Of a DNA stretch of 15,747 bases, positions 6,429 to 12,791 are shown one piece after another. Source of the DNA: CALBPI01 sp038529355 (lineage in GTDB: Bacteria; Pseudomonadota; Gammaproteobacteria; Steroidobacterales; Woeseiaceae); contig JBCBDU010000057.1 of NCBI GenBank assembly GCA_038529355.1, positions 1 through 15,747 on the forward strand, written 5' to 3'. Under the pieces are notes generated by a model that saw only the letters and a program-made list of their open reading frames with translations, made no database searches and was not told the origin of the DNA. The stretch's first letter is position 1; each line of letters begins with the position of its first letter. Both the position numbers and the translations under genes were made by a program.

Positions 6429-6857
6429 ATGAAGATTTTCACAGCACCTGATCGGCAAGATGTTCATCGTCTGCTCGCAGCGGCGCAGCTGCCGGCCGAT
6501 GACGTTGCCAAGCTCGATCTGCAGCACTTTCTTGGCTGCGGGGAGGCCACACGCGTACAAGGCATCATTGGTGTTGAGCCACTGGGCGACGTCGGTCTGC
6601 TGCGCTCCCTGGTTGTGGCCGCAGATGCACGTGCTCACGGTTATGGACAACAATTGGTCCAACACCTTGAGCAGCATGCCATCGAGCACGGTATGCATTC
6701 GCTGTATTTGCTGACCAATACCGCCGAGACGTTCTTTGCCCGTATGGGTTATGCACCAATCGCACGGGATAGTGTTCCGGCACCGGTGCAGGCCACACGC
6801 GAGTTTTCACAGCTTTGTCCGGACACGGCCACCGTGATGGTCAAACGGTTGCGATAG
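6429..6857 (+). CDS. arsN2: GNAT acetyltransferase, ArsN2-like
   Basis: A 142-residue GNAT-fold N-acetyltransferase. The acetyl-CoA loop is RAHGYGQQL (68-76), preceded by GLLRSLVV. The run YLLTNTAETFFARMGYAPIA (93-112) and the end TREFSQLCPDTATVM (123-137) are the signatures I associate with ArsN2, a GNAT family described as arsenic-resistance acetyltransferase (well-studied relatives act on organoarsenicals such as phosphinothricin-like arsinothricin). No other ars gene (arsR, arsB, arsC) is in the window, so an arsenic role is an inference from family naming only. The ATG at 6429 has no clear ribosome binding site. The stop is 31 bases before the next GNAT gene (or 13 if that one starts at GTG 6871). 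Confidence 0.8.
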   Translation: MKIFTAPDRQDVHRLLAAAQLPADDVAKLDLQHFLGCGEATRVQGIIGVEPLGDVGLLRSLVVAADARAHGYGQQLVQHLEQHAIEHGMHSLYLLTNTAETFFARMGYAPIARDSVPAPVQATREFSQLCPDTATVMVKRLR

Positions 6858-6888
6858 GGCACCGACGCCAGTGACTTCAGCGCCAGAC

Positions 6889-7353
6889 ATGCAGATCGTA
6901 CCGGCTCGAGCGGAACATGCACAGACACTGAGCGAGATTGCACTGCGCTCTAAAGCACATTGGGGCTACAGCGATGCGTTCATGCGCGCTTGCCGCGATG
7001 AACTCACCGTTAGCACCGACGACATTAACAATCCGGCGTGGCGAATCGAGGTCGCTTTCGTTGCCGGTAAACCGGCGGGCTTTTACACGCTGGCGCCTGA
7101 CACGGATCAAAGCTGGGAACTCCACGCGTTGTTTGTTGAACCGCGCAGTATCGGGCAAGGCATCGGTGCTGCGCTGTTTGCGCACGCCATTGCCGCGCTG
7201 AAACGCCTGGGCGCGAGCGCACTGACAATACAAAGCGATCCTGATGCCGAAGGTTTCTATCTGGCACAGGGTGCGCGTCGAGTCGGCGAAACAGCCTCCG
7301 GCAGCATCCCCGACCGTATACTGCCGCAACTTGAAGTAGTCATCGCACCGTGA
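6889..7353 (+). CDS. GNAT family N-acetyltransferase
   Basis: Compact GNAT-fold protein, 154 residues from the ATG chosen here. It starts MQIVPARAEHAQTLSEIALR, as GNAT proteins usually begin directly with the first strand, and has RSKAHWGY and FMRACRDELTV blocks. The acetyl-CoA pyrophosphate loop is RSIGQGIGAALF, and the late block is DPDAEGFYLAQGARRVG. An in-frame GTG at 6871 with a weak AGGG 11 bases upstream is the alternative start, adding six residues. Substrate unknown. The TGA stop overlaps the GTG start of the next GNAT gene by four bases (GTGA, 7350-7353), so translation is coupled and the two products may act in a related process. Confidence 0.88.
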   Translation: MQIVPARAEHAQTLSEIALRSKAHWGYSDAFMRACRDELTVSTDDINNPAWRIEVAFVAGKPAGFYTLAPDTDQSWELHALFVEPRSIGQGIGAALFAHAIAALKRLGASALTIQSDPDAEGFYLAQGARRVGETASGSIPDRILPQLEVVIAP

Positions 7354-7865
7354 GCATCGCACCGCGGATTCTGCGTACGAAACGGCTTGTGGTGCGCGAA
7401 GCCGAAACACAGGATGCGCCCTTTTTGCTGCAACTGATGAACGATCCCGACTGGCATCGCTTTATCGGTGATCGCGGCGTGCGTGATGTGGCTGCAGCCG
7501 GTGACTACATTGAACAGCGCGTTCGCGCGGCCTACGCCACCGATGGCATGGGCATGCGCGTGGTGACCATCGACAACAAACCTATCGGCCTTTGCGGCAT
7601 CAACCAACGCGATTATCTGGATGATGCCGACATCGGGTTTGCATTTCTGCCCGAGTACCGGCGCGCCGGCTATGCGTTCGAAGCCTGTGCAGAAATCCTG
7701 ACGCTGGCCAAAGATGTCGTCGGACTCAAGCAACTGATTGCGATTACGCTGCCGTCAAACAAGGCATCGCATGGATTGCTCGAAAAACTCGGTTTTGTAT
7801 TTCGTCGTATCTTGCCGCCCGATGCGGATGGAGATGAATTAGCCCTTTTTCAGCGTGCGTTATAA
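7350..7865 (+). CDS. RimJ/RimL-type GNAT acetyltransferase
   Basis: A 171-residue GNAT protein of the ribosomal-protein-serine/alanine acetyltransferase type. It opens with ILRTKRLVVREAETQDA (7-23), carries RRAGYAFEA (104-112) as the acetyl-CoA loop, and ends with the LPSNKASHGLLEKLGFVF block (134-151) typical of RimJ/RimL. Relatives acetylate N-terminal or side-chain amines of proteins or small molecules; the substrate here is not visible. The start is GTG at 7350, overlapping the stop of the previous gene by four bases; family homology begins a few residues in, which supports it. Last gene of the cupin-GFA-GNAT run. No intrinsic terminator follows; a small palindrome at 7879-7891 has no T run. 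Bases 7866-8089 hold nothing else recognisable. Confidence 0.9.
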   Translation: MSIAPRILRTKRLVVREAETQDAPFLLQLMNDPDWHRFIGDRGVRDVAAAGDYIEQRVRAAYATDGMGMRVVTIDNKPIGLCGINQRDYLDDADIGFAFLPEYRRAGYAFEACAEILTLAKDVVGLKQLIAITLPSNKASHGLLEKLGFVFRRILPPDADGDELALFQRAL

Positions 7866-8089
7866 GACGCGAGCCTGCGCGCACAGTGCGCATCCTAGCG
7901 GAATATTGCGTCGTGACCTCGCTGTGAGGACTGAATCCGTCTCAGCTGATGTACTGATGTCACGTTCGTGCATGAGACTTGGAGCACAGTTTTAGCCACT
8001 GTCGCTCAATACCGACGGATAGTTCCTTGATTCGCGGCAAGCCGCTTGCTCTGATAGCAGCAACTACGATCCCCGTGAAGGTATTAGCA

Positions 8090-10120
8090 ATGGCGCAGTG
8101 GCACAAAGCATTCCTGATCTCAGTCGCAGCTTGGGTGTTGCACACACCGGCGCTCGCCGCCGACAACATGACGATCAGTTACAGCGAGACGATTGACGAC
8201 ATTCGCTTCGCGAAGATCGACAGTGTTGCCAGTGCGAAAACAGCAGCAGGCACAGACGTTGGTAGCGCAGGTTTCAAACTGCAATTCGACGGCCTTGACC
8301 GCCACTTCGATATTGATCTTGCGCCGAACCATGCACTAACCCGCCATGCAGGATCGACGGCGAAGGCACATGCGCAACAGACTTTTCGCGGTAAGCTCAG
8401 CAACACTCCGGGCTCGTGGGCACGTTTGACGATCATTGACGGCATGCCACAGGGTCTGATCTGGGATGGCCAGCAGATGTTTGCTATGGATGCCGTCGAC
8501 AGCGCCGGCAACGCCGTCGACGAGCACGCAGTCGCCGCGCGATTGTACCGTCTGAATGATGTGCACTTCGCGCCAGGCTCGATGCGTTGTCCTGACTTGA
8601 CGCACGGCCACGAGACCGCCGCGCAATTGCTCACACCGTTAGCGCCAGCCGCTGCGCTTGAGCCACAGCAAGCAGCCGGCGCCAGCTCCGAAATTCAGGT
8701 TGGCGTGCTCAGCGACTCACTGTTCACGGTCAACAACAACAACACCGAAGCTGAACTGATTGCGCGCATGAACATCGTCGATGGCATCTTCAGTCAACAG
8801 ACCGGCGTGCAAATCACCATTGCTCGCATTGATATCTTCGACAACAGCAATGATCCGTTCAGCGAAGTCACCGACTCACGTGACTTGCTCGATGAATTGA
8901 GTGATTACCGCGGAAGCTCCAGCACGCAGCGCAACTTTGGCTTGACGCACCTGTTCACCGGTCGCGACCTGGATGGGTCTACCGTTGGTATCGCGTGGCG
9001 ACGTGCACTATGCCGCAACACGTTTGGCAGCGCGCTAACCCAGGCGACACGTTCAACAACCGTTGACGCCATCATCGCCGCGCATGAGTTCGGACACAAC
9101 TTTGGCGCACCGCATGACGGTGAAGACGGCTCAACCTGTGAGGCCGAGCCGCAGACGTTCCTGATGGCGCCACGAGTGAACAACTCGCAAACCTTTTCCA
9201 ATTGCAGCCTTGACGAAATTGCCAGTCATGTGGCGCAGTCGTCGTGCATCACGCCGATTGCTGTCGATGAGGTTTCAATCAGCACAACGTCAAACGGCAG
9301 TGATGTGCTGCTGGGTGATTCAGGCACGGCCGCGTTCACGGCCGTCAATGCCGGCACCGACACACTGAGCAACGTTGTGATCACCGTGGAGATCGCAGCC
9401 AACGCAACGCTCGCCTCCGTCAGCGCTAGTGCGGGCACCTGCAACATTGCCGCCGGAGTCGGCACCTGCACGGTAGATACGTTGGCGCAAGGCGCCGGTA
9501 TCGACGTGACAGCCGTCGTCGATACAACCGCACCAGGTGACGCCAACGTGACTGCAAGCGTCACCGCCGACGGCGACAACACCCCGAACAACAACAGCAC
9601 CGACACGACGATCACGGTGCAACCGGCCGTTGATTTGAGCGTCCGCATACCGGCAACCACGCAAGTCAACGTAGACGGCACGACCACCGTAAATGTCACC
9701 GTTACTAACGCCGCCAGCATTGCGGCAACAGATGTCGGGTTGGCCGTCGCACCCGTTGCAGCCGGTGTACAGGTCAGTGCGATCACGTGGGCTGACGGCA
9801 ATTGCCAGATCGCCGATGGCGCTGCGACTTGCACTGCGGCAACGCTCTCTGCCAATGCCAGCTCTGCAGTGTCGGTGGAGCTTACCGGCGTGCAGCTGGG
9901 CGATGAGACCGTCAACGTTACCGTGACGAGTTCAGAAGTGGATCGCGATGATACGAACAACAGCGACAGTGGCAGCATCACCGTTAGCGAAGCGCCCGCC
10001 ACGCCTGCGCCGACGCCAGGTGGCGTTGTCGGCGGCAGTGACAGTGGCGGCGGCGCAGCAGGCACTGCAACCGTGCTTGCCCTGCTGATGCTGCTCGCCG
10101 GTCGTCGCCGGAAGTACTGA
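8090..10120 (+). CDS. Secreted M12B/reprolysin-like zinc metallopeptidase with Ig-like repeats and GlyGly-CTERM-like tail
   Basis: A 676-residue exported protease. Signal peptide at 1-24 (HKAFLISVAAWVLHTPALA). Residues 30-170 look like a propeptide (GFKLQFDGLDRHFDIDL). The catalytic domain spans about 200-388: HEFGHNFGAPHD gives zinc ligands His332, His336 and His342 with catalytic Glu333, and FLMAPRV has the Met-turn at Met359. Two Ig-like (DUF11/CARDB-type) repeats follow at about 395-510 and 515-633, each with a Cys-x8-Cys pair (451/460 and 572/581). A P/A/T linker leads to GGVVGGSDSGGG (644-655), a hydrophobic helix and RRRKY, the layout of a GlyGly-CTERM signal processed by rhombosortase. 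I start at ATG 8090, with GAAGG 8 bases upstream, rather than the open frame extending to 7979, because this gives a clean signal peptide. Monocistronic or followed by the TraB-like gene. Substrate unknown. Confidence 0.93.
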   Translation: MAQWHKAFLISVAAWVLHTPALAADNMTISYSETIDDIRFAKIDSVASAKTAAGTDVGSAGFKLQFDGLDRHFDIDLAPNHALTRHAGSTAKAHAQQTFRGKLSNTPGSWARLTIIDGMPQGLIWDGQQMFAMDAVDSAGNAVDEHAVAARLYRLNDVHFAPGSMRCPDLTHGHETAAQLLTPLAPAAALEPQQAAGASSEIQVGVLSDSLFTVNNNNTEAELIARMNIVDGIFSQQTGVQITIARIDIFDNSNDPFSEVTDSRDLLDELSDYRGSSSTQRNFGLTHLFTGRDLDGSTVGIAWRRALCRNTFGSALTQATRSTTVDAIIAAHEFGHNFGAPHDGEDGSTCEAEPQTFLMAPRVNNSQTFSNCSLDEIASHVAQSSCITPIAVDEVSISTTSNGSDVLLGDSGTAAFTAVNAGTDTLSNVVITVEIAANATLASVSASAGTCNIAAGVGTCTVDTLAQGAGIDVTAVVDTTAPGDANVTASVTADGDNTPNNNSTDTTITVQPAVDLSVRIPATTQVNVDGTTTVNVTVTNAASIAATDVGLAVAPVAAGVQVSAITWADGNCQIADGAATCTAATLSANASSAVSVELTGVQLGDETVNVTVTSSEVDRDDTNNSDSGSITVSEAPATPAPTPGGVVGGSDSGGGAAGTATVLALLMLLAGRRRKY

Positions 10121-10145
10121 CGGCTGCACCTTTGCTGATCGAATG

Positions 10146-10183
10146 ACGCAGGCCGAGCGCAACGTGTAGCGTTCGGTCTGCGT
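10146..10183. other. Strong 15-bp hairpin after the metallopeptidase gene, without T tract
   Basis: ACGCAGGCCGAGCGC (10146-10160) pairs along its full length with GCGTTCGGTCTGCGT (10169-10183), two pairs being G-T, around an 8-base loop. No T run follows on either strand, so it is not a standard intrinsic terminator. It may protect the mRNA 3' end or separate the metallopeptidase and TraB-like genes. Confidence 0.6.
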
Positions 10184-10229
10184 GATCGCGGGCTAGTGTC
10201 GCGCTGCTGTGAGCAGGTATGATCAGAAC

Positions 10230-11186
10230 ATGACTCAAAACGCTCGCCACGCCGGACGACCGGCGCTCCACTCATCCTTTAAACGCTTCGTTGCCGTGCT
10301 GGCGATTGGCTTTGCCACGCTGACTGTGTCACTTGCCGATACAGCACCCGCAGCGCAACAAGTGCGCAGCGACGCACCGGAGCGGCGCACCACCAAACGT
10401 CCGTTTATTCGCATCGTCAATGATGCTCGCGAGTTGCCGCTGTCACTGCAAGTAGCCAACGCGCACTACGTAAAACGCATTGATGAGCGTATCATCGCCG
10501 TTGACCTGGTGGGTGCCGTACACATTGGCGAGCCTGGATACTATCAGGATCTGAACACGCGCTTCGATCACTACGACAATGTGTTGTACGAACTCATCGC
10601 ACCGGCGGGAACGCGCGTCGCGCACGATGCCGGCGATGACAAGAGTCTGCTGTCGCGGATGCAATTGGCCATGACGAAAGGTCTGGATCTGTCTTTTCAA
10701 CTCGAGCAAGTTGACTACGACAAGAGCCATTTCGTCCACGCAGACTTGTCACCGAGCGAATTCAAGCAGGCGATGAAAGATGCCGGCGAAACACCAGCCG
10801 TACTCGCATGGCGCTTTCTGTCGACCAGTATCCGCGAAGGTGCTCGCGCGGCGTTGACGTCGTCCTCATCCGACGCGATTCGCGACATGCTACTCACCGG
10901 AGACAACGCAACAAAAGTCATGCTTGCGCGCGAACTCACGAAAACTGAATCGATGCAGGGATTGCTGGGCGACGATGCCACCTCGTCAGTGATCGGCGCA
11001 CGCAATGCGCGTGCGATTGAAGTGCTCGGCCAACAAATAGACGCTGGTGCTGAGCAACTGGCGGTGTTCTACGGCGTTGCGCATCTGCCCGATCTGGAAC
11101 GCCGGCTCATCGACGAATTGGGATTCGAGTTTGCCAGCATCACCTGGCTGGACGCATGGGACCTGCAAAGCGCCAGCAACAACTGA
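10230..11186 (+). CDS. TraB/GumN (Tiki-like) family protein with signal peptide
   Basis: A 318-residue protein of the TraB/GumN/PrgY superfamily, which includes the Tiki metalloproteases. The two conserved metal-binding G-x-x-H motifs are present: GAVH at 95-98 (VDLVGAVHIGEPGYYQDL) and GVAH at 282-285 (FYGVAHLPDLERRL). The conserved Glu after the first motif is at 121 (VLYELIAP). A charged start followed by hydrophobic residues 19-36 indicates a signal peptide or N-terminal anchor. No start has a good ribosome binding site: I chose ATG 10230; GTG 10209 would add seven residues. Bacterial members are often annotated as hypothetical, and proteolytic activity is inferred from Tiki relatives. Convergent with the NicO-like gene, with only 23 bases between the stops. 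Confidence 0.85.
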   Translation: MTQNARHAGRPALHSSFKRFVAVLAIGFATLTVSLADTAPAAQQVRSDAPERRTTKRPFIRIVNDARELPLSLQVANAHYVKRIDERIIAVDLVGAVHIGEPGYYQDLNTRFDHYDNVLYELIAPAGTRVAHDAGDDKSLLSRMQLAMTKGLDLSFQLEQVDYDKSHFVHADLSPSEFKQAMKDAGETPAVLAWRFLSTSIREGARAALTSSSSDAIRDMLLTGDNATKVMLARELTKTESMQGLLGDDATSSVIGARNARAIEVLGQQIDAGAEQLAVFYGVAHLPDLERRLIDELGFEFASITWLDAWDLQSASNN

Positions 11187-11209
11187 GCGCAACGTGCGCG
11201 GACTGCGCG

Positions 11210-11914
11210 TTACAAACCCAGGATACTGATCGCGGCGCCGCACATCGCCACTGAAGCACCGGCAACTGCGTGCGAATAGGCACCCAGCTGCGGCACCTTG
11301 ATACGCTGCATGCCCAATGATGCCGCGGCCACAACGACCAACATCGTCAGCAGCGTCACCACGCCAAATACAACCGCAACGGCCAACACCAAAGCCGAGC
11401 TTTGCGTTGCCGCCGGATACATGAACAACGGGATTAACGCCTCGCATGGGCCGAGGATAAAAATGATGAACAAGGCCCAAGGCGTGATGGGGTTACGAGC
11501 CGACTCCGTGTGCACGTGCGCGTGATCATGATGATGATCATGGTGGTGTTCGTGCACCAGATCACCGTGCGCGTGCAGATGCGAGTGCTGCGTGTTGCGA
11601 CCCGCGCGGCGCAGGCCCCAGGCGAAATAGACGCAGCCGAAAATCAGCAGACTCCAGCCGGCCATATTGCCACGTGAGCCTTCCAGCGCCTCAAGCTGCG
11701 CAAGCTCGGCGCCGAACCACAAACCGATAGCACCGATCACGATCGAGCTCAGCACATGTCCAAGCCCGCAATAGAACGTAATACGCAACGTCTTGGCTAA
11801 CGACCAACCCCGCGCCTTGCCCATTGCGATAAACGGCACATAGTGATCCGGCCCCATGACCGTGTGCAGCAGCGCAATCGTTGCAGCCGTTATCAAAAGC
11901 AGATTTGCATCCAT
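11210..11914 (-). CDS. NicO/UreH-type membrane metal transporter with His-rich loop (nickel/cobalt-like)
   Basis: A 234-residue membrane protein with about six helices: three before and three after a central hydrophilic loop. The first half carries LLHTVMGPDHYVPFIAMGK (15-33), where His17, Asp23 and His24 correspond to the metal-site motif of nickel/cobalt transporters, and FYCGLGHVLSSIVIG (47-61). The second half has FILGPCEALIPLFMYP (152-167). Between helices 3 and 4, residues 110-135 hold 14 histidines in 26 positions, including HEHHHDHHHDHAHVH. This loop argues for binding of a transition metal such as nickel, cobalt or zinc; uptake or export cannot be told from sequence. It follows gntR by 94 bp on the same strand, so it may be the last gene of the hyu operon. 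Upstream AGAG is a weak ribosome binding site. Confidence 0.82.
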   Translation of the reverse strand: MDANLLLITAATIALLHTVMGPDHYVPFIAMGKARGWSLAKTLRITFYCGLGHVLSSIVIGAIGLWFGAELAQLEALEGSRGNMAGWSLLIFGCVYFAWGLRRAGRNTQHSHLHAHGDLVHEHHHDHHHDHAHVHTESARNPITPWALFIIFILGPCEALIPLFMYPAATQSSALVLAVAVVFGVVTLLTMLVVVAAASLGMQRIKVPQLGAYSHAVAGASVAMCGAAISILGL

Positions 11915-12008
11915 CAGTGTCTCTTTATCTGTCGCTAGCGGCCGCTCTGCCGGTAAATAGGACGCGAACCGACATCGCGTGATGCCCCTGTTAGCTTACA
12001 TTAACGAA

Positions 12009-12791
12009 TCATGCTGGCGTTTCGACATCAACGTGCATCGCATATTGGTAGCGCTCCGGATTGTATAGACAATCCAACACATCGACGACTTTACCATCGC
12101 GATCTCGCGATTGACGCACTATCGACAGCAACGCCGTGCCCGGAGCAACGCCAAGTTCGGCTGCGACATTGATCGGCGCATTACTCGCGCTGAGCGTCTG
12201 GCGAATTCGGGCAATACTGATGCCATTGTCGCGCATCACCTGCAGGCGCGGGGTCTGCTCCAGGTGTTCGCGCGTCCAATCGCGCAAATTGCCGATTGTC
12301 CAGCTCACGTAGTAGGCGTACGGCTCGCCATTTTCGTGGCTGCGCACACGCACCAGCCGGTTGGCTGTTTCATTCGGCTCGGTCTCGAGCAGCTTGCGCA
12401 TCGGCTCGGGTGGTTTTGCCGTTTCGATGTGCACAACGCGCACCAATCCGTGCTGGCCCATATCGGCCAGACTCTCGAGCATGCCAACCGGCGGGGCATT
12501 CAGAGGCTGCGCGGCATGCTGATAAATCACATGCGAGCCCTTGCCGCGAAATCGCGCCACCAGATTTTCAGCGGCCAGCTCATCCATGGCGCGCTTGGCA
12601 GTAATGCGCGACACACCAAACGTTGCCACCAATTGCTGCTCGGTCGGCATCCGCTCATCGTGCGCGATGGTGCCGCTGATGATCGACTCTTTCAGCATCG
12701 CATACAGCTGATGATAGAGCGGCATGCGCGCCAGCGCACCGCTCTTGGCGACACGCCACTCTGATTGCAGACGCGTCAGCAGTTCACTCAT
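12009..12791 (-). CDS. GntR family regulator, HutC subfamily (wHTH + UTRA)
   Basis: A 260-residue regulator. The GntR winged helix lies at about 23-92: MPLYHQLYAMLKESIISG (23-40), R-M-P-T-E-Q-Q-L at 47-54, recognition helix SRITAKRAMDELAAENLV (61-78) and wing RFRGKGSHVIY. Residues 110-258 match the UTRA ligand-binding domain of the HutC subfamily (RLVRVRSHENGEPYAYYV, then LGVAPGTALLSIVRQSRD and a final Y-N-P-E-R-Y-Q-Y). The ATG at 12791 overlaps the hyuB stop in ATGA, so it is translationally coupled to hyuB. This placement makes it the likely local repressor of the hyu operon, sensing a substrate or product and controlling its own level. The operator would be upstream of hyuA, outside the window. 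Confidence 0.93.
   Translation of the reverse strand: MSELLTRLQSEWRVAKSGALARMPLYHQLYAMLKESIISGTIAHDERMPTEQQLVATFGVSRITAKRAMDELAAENLVARFRGKGSHVIYQHAAQPLNAPPVGMLESLADMGQHGLVRVVHIETAKPPEPMRKLLETEPNETANRLVRVRSHENGEPYAYYVSWTIGNLRDWTREHLEQTPRLQVMRDNGISIARIRQTLSASNAPINVAAELGVAPGTALLSIVRQSRDRDGKVVDVLDCLYNPERYQYAMHVDVETPA

Noticed and set aside
5700..6698. Long minus-strand open frame opposite the cupin, GFA and ArsN2 genes
   Set aside because: It crosses three well-supported genes and its product is Arg/Ala-rich with no recognisable motif.
7879..7891. GCGCAC-A-GTGCGC palindrome after the last GNAT gene as a terminator
   Set aside because: The stem is short and no T run follows.
9226..10275. Long minus-strand open frame opposite the metallopeptidase
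   Set aside because: Its product is low-complexity (V, S, T, A) and mirrors the Ig-like repeats on the other strand, whose protein has clear domains.
11989..12000. TGTTAGCTTACA near-palindrome between gntR and the transporter as a GntR operator
   Set aside because: Twelve bases with one mismatched pair is weak, it does not match the HutC-type operator pattern I know, and no second copy was seen.
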